NCBI GenBank assembly: GCA_018814305.1
Contig: JAHJAA010000018.1
Coordinates: 1-64,000, forward strand
Source: Pseudomonadota bacterium
GTDB lineage: Bacteria; Desulfobacterota; Desulfobulbia; Desulfobulbales; JAGXFP01
Length of the DNA stretch: 64,000 nt
Direction of reading: 5' to 3'
Position numbers and translations under genes: made by a program. Position 1 is the first letter of the stretch, and each line of letters begins with the position of its first letter. Of this stretch, positions 16,848-26,565 are shown in pieces. A model generated the notes under the pieces. That model saw nothing but the letters and a program-made list of their open reading frames with translations. It was not told the DNA's origin and did not search any database.

Positions 16848-16963
16848 CAAAAAAAAGCAGAACCATGATGGTTCCGCTTTTTCCAGTGGGATGAGCCTCT
16901 TTTTTTAAGATATGTTGCGGTAAGGCCGCCGTCTTTTATTTTAATGTTAGACTCTCCCTAGTT
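16848..16963 (-). ncRNA. candidate small RNA, copy B
   Basis: Minus-strand unit of about 115 nt, paralogous to the candidate at 14921-15035. It has the same promoter hexamers and spacing, the same GCGG-CCTTA-CCGC hairpin and AGAGGCTCATCCCAC stretch, and its own terminator. It lies upstream of the glyoxalase gene and downstream of the tRNA terminator. The terminator arms carry paired changes relative to copy A. No known RNA family was recognised. Confidence 0.5.
16852..16882 (-). terminator. Rho-independent terminator of candidate sRNA copy B
   Basis: GCAGAACC (16857-16864) pairs with GGTTCCGC (16870-16877) including one G-U pair, with a 5-base loop, extended by A5/T5 flanks. On the minus strand it is followed by a run of eight T residues. 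Confidence 0.8.
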
Positions 16964-16969
16964 AGTTAA

Positions 16970-16998
16970 ATCGTATCACCATCACCCACCCATGTAAA
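16970..16998 (-). promoter_or_regulatory. sigma-70-type promoter of candidate sRNA copy B
   Basis: Minus-strand TTTACA (16993-16998), 17-base spacer, TACGAT (16970-16975), identical in layout to the copy A promoter. Predicted start near 16963. Confidence 0.55.
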
Positions 16999-17143
16999 GC
17001 CTTCAATTGAAAAAAAATTCACTCTGGATATATCTCCAGGAGACTGGTCTCTGGAATGACAAGTAGGCAACAATCCTGTGATATTATGGCCGTCGCGATA
17101 ATTGCCAATGTTTTAATCTAATTGGAGCTTAAAGAACCTAAAT

Positions 17144-17183
17144 GCGGTTTCAAACCGCGCGTCATTTGGTGGCAAACCGCGCG
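17144..17183. repeat. palindrome plus direct repeat CAAACCGCGCG
   Basis: GCGGTTT-C-AAACCGC (17144-17158) is a perfect palindrome with a 1-base centre. CAAACCGCGCG occurs at 17151-17161 and again at 17173-17183, 22 bases apart (about two helical turns). It lies between the tRNA terminator and the promoter of sRNA copy B and looks like a possible protein-binding site. Confidence 0.5.
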
Positions 17184-17241
17184 ACGGGCTACAACAAGAA
17201 ATCTGAGATAAAATAGACGAAGGCGATACACGAAGAATAAA

Positions 17242-17273
17242 AAAGGGATTAACCTTTTCAGGTTAATCCCTTT
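17242..17273 (-). terminator. terminator of the tRNA-Val/tRNA-Asp transcript
   Basis: A 13-bp perfect stem, AAAGGGATTAACC (17242-17254) and GGTTAATCCCTTT (17261-17273), begins 8 bases after the tRNA-Asp 3' end and is followed on the minus strand by a T-rich run. Confidence 0.9.
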
Positions 17274-17280
17274 AAACTAC

Positions 17281-17357
17281 TGGCGGGGCCGACCGGGCTC
17301 GAACCGGCGACCTCCGGCGTGACAGGCCGGCATTCTAACCAACTGAACTACGACCCC
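17281..17357 (-). tRNA. tRNA-Asp (GTC)
   Basis: Full cloverleaf on the minus strand: acceptor GGGGTCG / CGGCCCC, D-arm GTTC, anticodon stem CCGGC/GCCGG with loop CTGTCAC giving anticodon GTC, T-arm GCCGG-TTCGAGC-CCGGT, discriminator G and encoded CCA. Confidence 0.97.
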
Positions 17358-17379
17358 GCAAAGAATCTTTAATTTTTTC

Positions 17380-17455
17380 TGGTGGGCGGAACAGGGCTCG
17401 AACCTGTGACCCTCGGCTTGTAAGGCCGATGCTCTCCCAGCTGAGCTACCCGCCC
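17380..17455 (-). tRNA. tRNA-Val (TAC)
   Basis: Minus-strand cloverleaf: acceptor GGGCGGG / TCCGCCC, D-arm GCTC/GAGC, anticodon stem TCGGC/GCCGA with loop CTTACAA giving anticodon TAC, T-arm ACAGG-TTCGAGC-CCTGT, encoded CCA. It lies 22 bases upstream of tRNA-Asp and 77 bases downstream of lon, so the tRNAs may share the lon transcript or have their own promoter. Confidence 0.97.
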
Positions 17456-17532
17456 GTGTCCAGAGTGGCCTTATTTAACAAGATAGGGGGGGATAGTCAA
17501 GCAAAAATAACTCCCTCCAATAACCTTTATTT

Positions 17533-19941
17533 TTAATGGCTCACATTTGTCTGATCAATGGCCATTTCCGCACAAAAAGTACCGGCTATGGGCAGGTTTT
17601 TAAATAACGACTCCCCTAATGGCAGGATCAAAGCCTTATCAAAAACCTCATCAACATTCTCGACCAGTTCGATTTCAAGAGTCTTGAGAATCTTCTGTGA
17701 AATCTCACTGAGATCACGTTCGTTTTCCTTCGGGATCAAAACCTTGCGGATATTTCCCCGTCGGGCGGCGAGCAATTTCTCAGCGAGACCGCCAATGGGC
17801 AGAACCCGGCCACGGAGAGTAATCTCACCGGTCATGGCAATATCCTTACGGACTGGAAGCTGCAACAGGGCCGAAATCATTGAGGTAGCCATGGTAATCC
17901 CTGCCGAAGGTCCGTCCTTGGGGATTGCCCCTTCCGGGACATGGATATGAATATCCAGCTTCTGATAAAAATCATCACTAAAACCGAGGCAAAGCGAACG
18001 GGAACGAATATAACTCAAGGCGGCCTGGGCGGATTCCTGCATAACCTCTCCCAATTTCCCGGTGATGGTCAGTTTGCCCTTGCCCGGCATTAACACGGTT
18101 TCGATCTGGAGCATCTCACCACCAACCTCGGTCCAGGCAAGCCCAGTAGCCATTCCAATTTCGTCGGCCTTCTCAGCCAGACCAAATCGATGTTTGGCCA
18201 CACCAAGATAGCGTCCGACAGATTTGGCCGATACTCGATATTTCCCAGTCGGATTCTTTTTTATTCGGTCCCGGGCAATCTTTCGGCAGATGGATGCAAC
18301 GCTCCGCTCCAAGCTTCGGACCCCGGCCTCGCGGGTATAGCGGCGGATCATCTCCATCACTGCCCCTTCGTTAAAGATAATGTCATCACTGCCGAAACCA
18401 TTAGCCTCGAGTTGCTTGGGAACCAGAAATCCCAGGGCAATCTGGAGTTTGTCCTCTTCGGTATAACCGGATAGTTTGATGATCTCCATTCGGTCTTGCA
18501 AGGGCGGCGGGATAGCCGGGAGATTGTTAGCGGTGGTGATGAAAAAAACATCGGAAAGATCATAATCCAAGTCAAGATAATGATCATTAAATGCATTGTT
18601 CTGTTCCGGATCAAGAACCTCCAGAAGTGCGGCAGCTGGATCTCCACGAAAATCCGTGGACATCTTATCCACTTCATCAAGGCAAAACACCGGGTTGTTG
18701 ACTTTGACCTTCTGCAAAGACTGGATGATCTTACCAGGCATGGCACCGATATAAGTCCGCCGATGCCCCCGGATTTCAGCCTCATCCCTAACGCCGCCAA
18801 GTGAAAGTCGAACAAATTCACGCCCCATGGCCCGGGCCACCGACTTGCATAAGGAGGTCTTACCAACCCCCGGAGGACCAACCAGACAAAGGATTGGTCC
18901 CTTGATTTTTTCAACCTGAGTCTGGACCGCCAGATACTCGAGGATCCGCTCTTTCGGTTTTAACAGACCGAAATGATCGGCATCCAGGATCTCCTCCGCC
19001 TTGATAATATCAATCTTGCCATCGCTCTTGTCGAGCCAAGGCAGACTGATGATGTAATCGATGTAGTTCCTGACCACCGTAGCCTCGGCAGACATGGGTT
19101 GCATCATCTTGAGTTTTTTGAATTCCTTATCAACCTTCGCCCGAGCCTCTTCAGGAAGATTTTTCTCTTTGATTGCCTTTTCAAGATCGGCAAGTTCAGA
19201 GGCAGGGTCATCGCTTTGCCCCATTTCCTGTTGAATCGAACGGATTTGCTCAGCCAGATAGTAATCTTTCTGGGTTTTATCCATCTTCTTTTTCACCCGC
19301 GAACGGATGCGACTTTCGATGGATGCGACCTCGACCTCCTTGTACATCAAGGTGAGCAGAGTCTCAAACCTCTCGACCAAGGGCACTGTTTCCAGGAGAG
19401 ACTGCTTCTCATCGGTCTTCAAAGGAAGGTGCGAGGCCAGAACATCGGCATATTTGGAGGGCGACTCAATTTTGGCAACCGAGGTCATAACCTCGGGAGG
19501 AATCTTTTTCCTAACTTTAGCGTACTCTTGGAACAGACTGCTTACTTTACGCATATAGGCGACAACTTCAACCTTATCAAGTTCTTCCTCAACCACCTCG
19601 GCAATGCCGACTTCGAAGAACTCTGGGTTGTCCAGAAACTGCTCAATCCGTCCCCGCCGTTTCCCCTCAACCAAGGCCTTGATGGTCCCGTCCGGGAGTT
19701 TCAGCAACTGGAGGATACGGGCAATGGTTCCAACTTGATAGATGCCACTCCGATCAGGATCATCAAGAGCCGGATCCTTCTGGGTTGCCAGAAAGATCTC
19801 GCTGCGATCAGCCATGGCTTTTTCCAGGGCCTTGACGGACTTCTCCCTACCGACCACCAAAGGGGCAACCATATGGGGAAACAGGACGATATCCCGAAGG
19901 GACATCATGGGGAATATTTTCACTTCAGACGCTTGCGACAT
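17533..19941 (-). CDS. lon: ATP-dependent protease Lon
   Basis: 802 aa, normal for LonA. An N-terminal LAN substrate-binding domain (about residues 8-200, [23 protein letters not shown]) precedes the AAA+ module with Walker A GPPGVGKT (about 358-365), Walker [11 protein letters not shown] and a sensor region (about 330-585). The C-terminal peptidase domain carries the catalytic Ser in [13 protein letters not shown] and Lys in [12 protein letters not shown] (about 680-730). Lon degrades misfolded and regulatory proteins in the cytoplasm. It is the last protein gene of the tig-clpP-clpX-lon cluster, 47 bases after clpX. Confidence 0.98.
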   Translation of the reverse strand: MSQASEVKIFPMMSLRDIVLFPHMVAPLVVGREKSVKALEKAMADRSEIFLATQKDPALDDPDRSGIYQVGTIARILQLLKLPDGTIKALVEGKRRGRIEQFLDNPEFFEVGIAEVVEEELDKVEVVAYMRKVSSLFQEYAKVRKKIPPEVMTSVAKIESPSKYADVLASHLPLKTDEKQSLLETVPLVERFETLLTLMYKEVEVASIESRIRSRVKKKMDKTQKDYYLAEQIRSIQQEMGQSDDPASELADLEKAIKEKNLPEEARAKVDKEFKKLKMMQPMSAEATVVRNYIDYIISLPWLDKSDGKIDIIKAEEILDADHFGLLKPKERILEYLAVQTQVEKIKGPILCLVGPPGVGKTSLCKSVARAMGREFVRLSLGGVRDEAEIRGHRRTYIGAMPGKIIQSLQKVKVNNPVFCLDEVDKMSTDFRGDPAAALLEVLDPEQNNAFNDHYLDLDYDLSDVFFITTANNLPAIPPPLQDRMEIIKLSGYTEEDKLQIALGFLVPKQLEANGFGSDDIIFNEGAVMEMIRRYTREAGVRSLERSVASICRKIARDRIKKNPTGKYRVSAKSVGRYLGVAKHRFGLAEKADEIGMATGLAWTEVGGEMLQIETVLMPGKGKLTITGKLGEVMQESAQAALSYIRSRSLCLGFSDDFYQKLDIHIHVPEGAIPKDGPSAGITMATSMISALLQLPVRKDIAMTGEITLRGRVLPIGGLAEKLLAARRGNIRKVLIPKENERDLSEISQKILKTLEIELVENVDEVFDKALILPLGESLFKNLPIAGTFCAEMAIDQTNVSH

Positions 19942-19988
19942 GTGATTACCGTTTTCCGATGAGTGCCCGGCCGGTAATACCGGCGACG

Positions 19989-21248
19989 TCAGGCAGTCTT
20001 TTTCTTTTCACTTTCATACAGCACAACAGGATAATCACCATTGAGAATCACCTGCTCGCTGATTACACACTCTTTAACCCCAACCTCTGACGGTAGCTCA
20101 TACATAGCATCCAGCATGGCTTCTTCCATAACCGAACGAAGGCCTCGGGCCCCTGATTTACGCTTCATAGCTTCGCTGGCGATGGCAGTCATGGCCCCCT
20201 CGGTGAAACGAAGACGGATATTATCGTAGGCAAATAGCCGCTCATACTGTTTCACTAAAGAGTTCTTCGGTTCACGAAGAATCCTGACTAGATCATTCTC
20301 ATCAAGTTCTTCCATGGATGCTATAACCGGCAACCGACCGACCAGCTCTGGTATCAAGCCGAAGCGGAGGAGATCCTCAGGACGAACCAGTGCCAGGATC
20401 TCACCGATTTTCTTTTTACTCTTACTGACAACCTTGGCGCCAAATCCCATGGACTTGGTGCCGGTTCTCTTCTTAATAACCTCATCGAGTCCGACAAAGG
20501 CGCCCCCGCAGATAAAGAGAATATTGGTGGTGTCAATCTTGATATATTCCTGTTGGGGATGTTTACGACCCCCCTTGGGAGGAATACTTGCAATGGTCCC
20601 TTCAATTATTTTAAGCAGGGCCTGTTGAACCCCTTCTCCAGATACATCGCGGGTAATGGAGGCACTATCGGACTTTCGGGCGATTTTATCGATCTCATCG
20701 ATATAAACGATTCCCCGACTAGCTTTCTGAATATCATGATCGGCAGCTTGGAGCAAATTGACCAATATATTTTCCACATCTTCGCCAACATACCCTGCTT
20801 CCGTCAGGGTAGTGGCATCGGCCATGGCAAAGGGAACATTCAAGATCTTGGCAAGGGTCTGGGCCATCAAGGTCTTGCCGCTGCCAGTGGGACCGATCAT
20901 TACAATATTACTTTTCTGCAACTCGACGTCATCGCCTTCGGCGGCGTTCCGAACAGTAATCCGTTTGTAATGATTATGAACGGCCACAGACAACACTTTT
21001 TTGGCCTGCTCCTGCCCGATAATGTACTGATCGAGATGGGCCTTAATTTCCACCGGTTTTAAGGAACCGGATCCGGTTTCGGCCTCGGCATCTTTCTGCC
21101 GGTCTTCCCTGACGATATCATTACAGAGTTCAATGCACTCATCGCAGATATATACAGTCGGTCCGGCAATAAGCTTTCTGACCTCATCCTGACTTTTACC
21201 GCAGAATGAGCACAGAACACCCATCTCGCCGCTTTGATCTTTGGCCAT
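19989..21248 (-). CDS. clpX: ATP-dependent Clp protease ATP-binding subunit ClpX
   Basis: 419 aa, normal size. The N-terminal zinc-binding domain has CSFCGK and CDECIELC (about residues 13-43). The AAA+ domain has Walker A GPTGSGKT (about 118-125), Walker [10 protein letters not shown] and sensor regions, and the ClpP-docking IGF-type loop lies near 'KSMGFGAKV'. ClpX unfolds substrates and feeds them to ClpP. It begins 5 bases after the clpP stop codon, so the two are co-translated. Confidence 0.98.
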   Translation of the reverse strand: MAKDQSGEMGVLCSFCGKSQDEVRKLIAGPTVYICDECIELCNDIVREDRQKDAEAETGSGSLKPVEIKAHLDQYIIGQEQAKKVLSVAVHNHYKRITVRNAAEGDDVELQKSNIVMIGPTGSGKTLMAQTLAKILNVPFAMADATTLTEAGYVGEDVENILVNLLQAADHDIQKASRGIVYIDEIDKIARKSDSASITRDVSGEGVQQALLKIIEGTIASIPPKGGRKHPQQEYIKIDTTNILFICGGAFVGLDEVIKKRTGTKSMGFGAKVVSKSKKKIGEILALVRPEDLLRFGLIPELVGRLPVIASMEELDENDLVRILREPKNSLVKQYERLFAYDNIRLRFTEGAMTAIASEAMKRKSGARGLRSVMEEAMLDAMYELPSEVGVKECVISEQVILNGDYPVVLYESEKKKTA

Positions 21249-21253
21249 GGTGT

Positions 21254-21853
21254 CTACTCCTCTTTATGAATCTCTCTCTTGGTGAGAACCTTATCGATTA
21301 TACCATACTTCTTCGCCTCATCCGCACTCATAAAATAATCCCGCTCGGTATCACTCTGGATTTTTTTCATCTTCTGACCAGAGTGCTTGGCAAGGATCTT
21401 ATTAAGATCCTCCCGCATTCTCAGAATCTCTCGGGCATGGATATCAATATCCGTGGCCTGCCCTTGGAATCCGCCCATGGGTTGATGGATCAAGATCCGC
21501 GAGTTGGGCAGGGCATAACGCTTACCAGGGGCTCCAGCAGCAAGGAGCACCGCACCCATGCTTGCCGCCTGGCCAAGACATAAGGTGGCAATATCACATT
21601 TAACATACTGCATTGTGTCATAGATGGCCAATCCGGCGGTAACCACCCCACCGGGGGAATTGACATAAAAAGTGATATCCTTATCGGGATCATCCGCTTC
21701 CAAGAACAACAACTGGGCAATGACCACGTTGGCCACATCATCATTCACGGCGCCGCACAGAAACACAATGCGCTCCTTGAGCAGTCGCGAATAGATGTCA
21801 TAGGCCCGCTCTCCGCGAGGACTCTGTTCGACAACCATGGGGATAAGATTCAT
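21254..21853 (-). CDS. clpP: ATP-dependent Clp protease proteolytic subunit ClpP
   Basis: 199 aa. Catalytic Ser lies in [11 protein letters not shown] (about residue 98), His in ILIHQPMGG (about 123), and Asp about 50 residues later. The N-terminal [25 protein letters not shown] is canonical for the mature-type start. It forms the 14-mer chamber that works with ClpX. The gap to tig is 2 bases. Confidence 0.98.
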   Translation of the reverse strand: MNLIPMVVEQSPRGERAYDIYSRLLKERIVFLCGAVNDDVANVVIAQLLFLEADDPDKDITFYVNSPGGVVTAGLAIYDTMQYVKCDIATLCLGQAASMGAVLLAAGAPGKRYALPNSRILIHQPMGGFQGQATDIDIHAREILRMREDLNKILAKHSGQKMKKIQSDTERDYFMSADEAKKYGIIDKVLTKREIHKEE

Positions 21854-21855
21854 AT

Positions 21856-23196
21856 TTATTCTCCAGAAGCTTCAGCTTCGACCTTGGTTTCGGTAGTGTC
21901 GGTCTGTCCGGCCGGCACTTTGGTAATGACTGCATTATCACGGAGGAAATGAATAATTTTTTCACTCAACAGCTCATTCATGAAAGGCAGCAGATCGTCA
22001 CGGTTGGAAAAATATTTTTTTACTTCGGTTATCGGCATCTGATAATGACGAGAAATTCTGGCAAAACCTTTTTCCACGTCTTCATCGATCAGCTTGATCT
22101 CTTCTTCTTCGGCAATCCTTTTCAAGATAAAATCGCCCTTGACCCTCCTTGCCGCCATTTCTTTGTGCTGCTCAATCAAATCATCACGATTGAGTCCCGC
22201 TGTCTCCAAAGTCAGTCCCTGATTGGTCAGACGATCTTCCATCTCTTTAATCAAGGCGTTGATCTCAAAGGCCACCAATCTGTCCGGGACTTCAAAATCG
22301 TGTTGGGCCAACAGTTTCAACATCAATTTGTCGGCCATATCACCGGCCCGGGCCTCTTCTTTTTCATCCAGGAGTTTTTTCCGAAGCCCTTCTTTCAAAT
22401 CGTTTAACGAAGAGTAATCATTCCCGGCATCCTTGGCAAACTCGTCATCCAGTTCAGGTAAAACCCGTTCCTTGATGTCCTTAACTTTGATTTTGAACAA
22501 GATCTTTTTGTCGGCCAAAACCGGGTTGGCAAAATTTTCGGGGAAATCGATCTCCCGCTCGGTTTCTTCATCCTTATTCAAACCGATAATGGTATTTTCG
22601 AACTCTTCGCCAAACCGTCCGGTCCCGATATCGACGGAATAATTTTCAGCCTTGACCTGGGGCATTGGCTTACCATCATGAAAACCCTGGAAGTCAATGA
22701 CCACCAGATCCTCTTTTTGGACAGTGCGATCTTCGATACTTCGAAGGGGGGCCATGGCCCGACGCATATTTCCAAGGACGGAATCAAGCTCTTCATCAGA
22801 TACAGCCAATTCATCCAACTCAATTTCAAGGCCTTTATATGTACCCAATTCAAATTCTGGACGAACCGCAATCTCGGCCACATATTTAAAAGAACCATCG
22901 TCTTCATAGGAATGGGTAACAATTTCCGGGTGGGCAACCGCATCCAGTTTGCTTTCCGATAAGGCATCGAAATAGGTCTCCTGGACCAACTTGTCGCCAA
23001 CTTCCCGATGGACCTGCTCCCCGTAACTTTTCTCAAGAACCTTACGGGGAACCTTGCCCTTGCGAAATCCCTTGATGGACACATCCGAGGCCAACTTGTT
23101 AAAGGCCTTGTCCAGTTGTTTACGAACCCCCTGCTCCGGAACGATGATATTTAGACGTTTGGTTAACGCACTGACATCTTCAACAGTAACCTGCAT
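21856..23196 (-). CDS. tig: trigger factor, ribosome-associated chaperone and peptidyl-prolyl isomerase
   Basis: 446 aa. The N-terminal ribosome-binding domain carries a [17 protein letters not shown] signature (about residues 40-56). An FKBP-type PPIase domain follows (about 160-245, '[14 protein letters not shown]...') and then a long helical C-terminal substrate cradle (about 260-430). It binds at the ribosome exit tunnel and holds nascent chains. AAGGAAGGG lies upstream of ATG 23196, and a TATAAT box sits about 25 bases farther up, between tig and tRNA-Leu, though no good -35 is evident. First gene of the tig-clpP-clpX-lon cluster. Confidence 0.97.
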   Translation of the reverse strand: MQVTVEDVSALTKRLNIIVPEQGVRKQLDKAFNKLASDVSIKGFRKGKVPRKVLEKSYGEQVHREVGDKLVQETYFDALSESKLDAVAHPEIVTHSYEDDGSFKYVAEIAVRPEFELGTYKGLEIELDELAVSDEELDSVLGNMRRAMAPLRSIEDRTVQKEDLVVIDFQGFHDGKPMPQVKAENYSVDIGTGRFGEEFENTIIGLNKDEETEREIDFPENFANPVLADKKILFKIKVKDIKERVLPELDDEFAKDAGNDYSSLNDLKEGLRKKLLDEKEEARAGDMADKLMLKLLAQHDFEVPDRLVAFEINALIKEMEDRLTNQGLTLETAGLNRDDLIEQHKEMAARRVKGDFILKRIAEEEEIKLIDEDVEKGFARISRHYQMPITEVKKYFSNRDDLLPFMNELLSEKIIHFLRDNAVITKVPAGQTDTTETKVEAEASGE

Positions 23197-23258
23197 AGTG
23201 ACCCTTCCTTTATAGTGTAATTATAATCTGAGATATCCAGAATCCATATTGACATGAT

Positions 23259-23345
23259 TGGTGCGAGAGGGGGGAGTTGAACCCCCATCCACTCACGTGG
23301 GCTGGATCCTAAGTCCAGTGCGTCTACCAATTCCGCCACTCTCGC
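23259..23345 (-). tRNA. tRNA-Leu (TAG)
   Basis: Class II tRNA of 87 nt: acceptor GCGAGAG / CTCTCGC, anticodon stem CTGGA/TCCAG with loop CTTAGGA giving anticodon TAG, a long variable arm around CCCACGTGAGTGG, T-arm GGGGG-TTCAACT-CCCCC, discriminator A and encoded CCA. It lies immediately upstream of tig on the same strand. Confidence 0.97.
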
Positions 23346-23874
23346 GTGAACATTGGAAGTTAAACAAAAATTCGCTTTCAGTCAAGCATGTGACCCATAA
23401 ATTATCCCGACTTTATTTCCTGATTTAAGCGTTCCCTCTCAAAATTATCGGGGCGCTTTCAAATACGATGAATAGCCAATTCCCGACGAATTAAGAGGCC
23501 GCAATGCGAAACTTCCGCTAGAACCCCCTTTACAGAAGAGCCAAACAGCCGTATATTTAAACGTTTTATAAATGGCATTGACTTCGTCCTGCGGGAAACG
23601 CCGAGGAACAGGATAAGTGCCTTTACAGTAGTCTGCAACTATTGAGAATCAAAAATCATTTTTTGTTCTTGAGTTTTTGTGAAATAAATCAAATTGTAAG
23701 GCCATAGAGTCATGGGCAAAGGCAAGGGATAGACCATCTTAGGATCGCCCGAAGGATTGAATAGACTCCCGTACTCCTTGGAATCATCACTTCATTCCTT
23801 ACCCTCTTTTCACCACGAAGCCTCTATCCCAAAGCCATCACAGTAAGGGAATTGCGTTACGTAAGGACCAAACC
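23346..23874. other. 529-base intergenic region, no gene recognised
   Basis: Every frame is interrupted. I looked for a cobalamin or SAM riboswitch because the next gene is a MetE-type enzyme, and saw neither a B12 box nor a SAM-type core. GGGATAGA (about 23727-23734) and TCTATCCC (about 23823-23830) could pair over 90 bases, and an imperfect AT-rich hairpin lies near 23640-23680. The region must hold promoters for tRNA-Leu (leftward) and the MetE-like gene (rightward), not individually identifiable. Confidence 0.4.
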
Positions 23875-24972
23875 ATGACCGACAATACACAACATATTCA
23901 GCAGGGTAACTCTTTCCGTCCCCAGGGACTGGCCACACTCATTGGCAGTCTCCCCGTGGCCAGCCATCAGGAGGGTCTCGACCTGATCAGGCGGTTTACC
24001 CCGGAGATTCCTCTCTGGCCACAACTCCCCAGTAATCTCCGGGAAGGTATGCTGGTTCAGTTTATGGAGGGTATGGTCGGATTTCAAGAGGGCGATCGAA
24101 CCTTTTTCAATACGGAAGGTGATTTTGACTCCCTACTGCTGCCTTTTTTTGAGGAATTTCTTGCGGTCAGCGAAGCGCCGGAAACCCTCCACGGTTCACG
24201 ATTTTCCGTTAGCCGGGAACGGGCCGGTGGCCTTTACCTACTCAAAGAACAGATCAAAGAATCGCCGGGAGCCGTGGCGATAAAAGGTCAGATCACCGGC
24301 CCCTTCACCACCCTTACCGGTCTCCAGGATCAGGACCAGCGTCTGGCCTATTACAATCCGTCACTTCGAGAGATGATCGTCCAGGGCTTAGCTTTGAAAG
24401 GACGCTGGCAGGTGGAGTTTCTGCGAGACACAGGACTGCCGGTGATTATTTTCATCGACGAACCGGCTTTGGCCGGGATGGGGTCCTCAGCCTTTATCAG
24501 CATCAGCCGTGAAGATATCGCCCAGGATCTTGAGCAGGTGGCAAGCGGGATCCGCGAGGCCGGCGGGCTCGCGGGAGTTCATGTCTGTGCCAATACCGAG
24601 TGGGATCTTCTGTTGGAGAGTTCCCTTGATGTGATCAGTTTCGATGCCCATGGTTTTTTTAACCGATTCATCACCTGTCGTGATCGGATCATCACCTTCT
24701 TAGACCGGGGCGGCATTATCGCCTGGGGAATCATCCCCACCGCCAACGCCGAAAAAATCGACCAGGAATCCACCGGCTCCTTGATCTCCCTATGGGAAAG
24801 CCAGGCAGCGCAACTGGTTTCCGACCACTGGACCCTGACCGATTTACTAAAACAGACCCTGATCACTCCAAGTTGCGGCACCGGTTCGCTACCCCTGGCC
24901 CTGGCCGAAAAAGTCCTGACCATGACCAGCGAGGTCTCCTCAGGATTACGACAAAAATACGGCCTTGAATAA
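23875..24972 (+). CDS. core MetE-type zinc methyltransferase (cobalamin-independent methionine synthase family)
   Basis: 365 aa, equivalent to only the C-terminal catalytic barrel of MetE, whose full form is about 750 aa. Zinc ligands can be picked out: His and Cys in GVHVCANTEW (about residues 236-242), an acidic ligand in ISFDAHG (Asp where E. coli MetE has Glu) and Cys in TPSCGTGSL (about 330). Stand-alone 'core MetE' proteins of anaerobes are thought to take a methyl group from a corrinoid protein rather than from methyl-folate, making methionine. The alternative is a uroporphyrinogen-decarboxylase-like methyltransferase of other specificity. ATG 23875 is preceded by TAAGGA. It is followed by lysS on the same strand. 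Confidence 0.8.
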   Translation: MTDNTQHIQQGNSFRPQGLATLIGSLPVASHQEGLDLIRRFTPEIPLWPQLPSNLREGMLVQFMEGMVGFQEGDRTFFNTEGDFDSLLLPFFEEFLAVSEAPETLHGSRFSVSRERAGGLYLLKEQIKESPGAVAIKGQITGPFTTLTGLQDQDQRLAYYNPSLREMIVQGLALKGRWQVEFLRDTGLPVIIFIDEPALAGMGSSAFISISREDIAQDLEQVASGIREAGGLAGVHVCANTEWDLLLESSLDVISFDAHGFFNRFITCRDRIITFLDRGGIIAWGIIPTANAEKIDQESTGSLISLWESQAAQLVSDHWTLTDLLKQTLITPSCGTGSLPLALAEKVLTMTSEVSSGLRQKYGLE

Positions 24973-25076
24973 AAGACAGACAGGACCCAACTGACCGGTG
25001 CACTTCCTTTCCATATGTCCCTTCCATTAACTTTAGCCATTTTAAGCATTTTTAATTCACCAAGGCACCTTTAACT

Positions 25077-26561
25077 ATGAACAATGAACTGAATCAAGTC
25101 CTGCAACAACGACGACAAAAAGCGGCTGAACTTGCCGAGCAGGGAGTCCCCCTCTACGCCAACGATTTCGCCCCAAGCCATCCGGTCAAAGAACTTCTTG
25201 AATGCTCTGTGAAAATCACTGAAGATACGAGTCCCGACCAAGGGCAGATTTTCACGGTGGCGGGCCGGATCATGGCCATGCGGAAATTCGGCAAGGCCTC
25301 CTTTGTCCAGATCCAGGATGAAACCGGCAATATCCAGGTTTATGTCAAAAAGGACGTGGTAGGTGAAGAGCCTTATGGCATCTTCAAAAAAATGGATCTG
25401 GGCGACATCGCTGGCTTTTCCGGAAGATTGTTCCGCACCAAGACCGGAGAATTGACCCTACAGACCACCCTGGTCAAAGTCATCACCAAATCGCTCAGGC
25501 CCTTACCGGAAAAATTTCACGGCCTGACCGACGTGGAGACCCGATATCGCCAGCGCTATGTCGATCTGATCGTCAATCCCGAAGTGCGAGATACCTTTCG
25601 CAAACGGGTCGAAATCATTCGCATGGTCCGTGACTTTCTGACCAATCGCGGCTTCCTTGAAGTGGAAACCCCAATGATGCAACCCATTGCCGGCGGCGCC
25701 ACCGCCAAGCCATTCAAGACCCATCATAACGCCCTTGGTATGGACCTCTATCTCCGGATTGCCCCTGAACTCTATCTCAAACGGCTTCTGGTGGGCGGCT
25801 TTGAGCGAGTCTTCGAGATCAACCGTAATTTCCGCAACGAGGGCCTGTCAACCCGTCATAATCCGGAATTTACCATGCTGGAATTCTACCAGGCCTATGC
25901 CACCTATTCCGACCTGATGGATCTCACCGAGGAAATGGTCTCCTGGATTGCCGATCAGGTCTGCGGCGCCATGGTCATAACTTACCAGGAAGCTGAAGTT
26001 GATCTTTCCCCCCCCTGGCAGCGCTACACCATGGATGAGGCCCTGGAAAAGGTGGCCGGAATCAGCCGCGAACTCCTCAGTGACCCCGCTGCCGTCATGC
26101 TATTGGCCAAGGACAAAGGAATCAAACTGGAGGCCAAGGCAGGTCCCGGTAAGGCCAAAACCGAATTATTTGAACTCCTGGTGGAAGAAAAACTGATCAA
26201 CCCAACCTTCATCACCTCCTACCCCACCGAGGTCTCACCGCTGGCCCGTCGTAACGAACAGAACCCTGAAGTAACAGACCGATTTGAATTGTTTATCACC
26301 GGTCGGGAAATTGCCAATGCGTTCAGCGAACTGAACGATCCTATTGATCAGAAGGATCGCCTGGCCCGGCAAATTGCCGAGCGTGGTGATGATGATGAGG
26401 TATTTCCAGTACTGGACGAGGATTATGTTCGAGCCCTGGAGTATGGGATGCCTCCTGCGGCTGGCGAAGGCATAGGAATCGACCGTTTGGTCATGCTGCT
26501 CACCGATTCCCCGTCGATCCGGGACGTGATTCTCTTTCCCCATCTGCGACCGGAGAAATAG
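25077..26561 (+). CDS. lysS: lysyl-tRNA synthetase, class II
   Basis: 494 aa, normal for LysS. An OB-fold anticodon-binding domain (about residues 55-150, VAGRIMAMRKFGKASFVQIQD) precedes the class II catalytic domain: motif 1 around FLEVETPMMQPIAGGA, motif 2 FRNEGLSTRHNPEFTMLEFY, and motif 3 GIGIDRLVMLLTDS near the end. It charges tRNA-Lys in the cytoplasm. It is followed after 4 bases by lolC, an arrangement typical of this lineage. Confidence 0.98.
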   Translation: MNNELNQVLQQRRQKAAELAEQGVPLYANDFAPSHPVKELLECSVKITEDTSPDQGQIFTVAGRIMAMRKFGKASFVQIQDETGNIQVYVKKDVVGEEPYGIFKKMDLGDIAGFSGRLFRTKTGELTLQTTLVKVITKSLRPLPEKFHGLTDVETRYRQRYVDLIVNPEVRDTFRKRVEIIRMVRDFLTNRGFLEVETPMMQPIAGGATAKPFKTHHNALGMDLYLRIAPELYLKRLLVGGFERVFEINRNFRNEGLSTRHNPEFTMLEFYQAYATYSDLMDLTEEMVSWIADQVCGAMVITYQEAEVDLSPPWQRYTMDEALEKVAGISRELLSDPAAVMLLAKDKGIKLEAKAGPGKAKTELFELLVEEKLINPTFITSYPTEVSPLARRNEQNPEVTDRFELFITGREIANAFSELNDPIDQKDRLARQIAERGDDDEVFPVLDEDYVRALEYGMPPAAGEGIGIDRLVMLLTDSPSIRDVILFPHLRPEK

Positions 26562-26565
26562 ACCC

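Larger units (their letters stand above)
16849..17060. repeat. direct repeat copy B (about 210 bases)
   Basis: Second copy of the 14921-15133 segment in the same orientation. The best-conserved block runs from GTGGGATGAGCCTC (about 16886-16899) to the promoter region near 17000. Beyond about 17022 similarity continues loosely through a GGATATATCTCC stretch that matches GGAATATATTTCC in copy A. Confidence 0.85.

Noticed and set aside
17281-17357. tRNA-Asp 3' end as an attachment site for an integrative element spanning 15.2-17.3 kb
   Set aside because: No integrase or phage/ICE gene lies in between, and the repeats extend over promoter, RNA and terminator, so segmental duplication explains the data better.
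23346-23874. Cobalamin or SAM riboswitch before the MetE-like gene
   Set aside because: No B12 box and no SAM-I/II core could be found; only weak long-range pairing is present.
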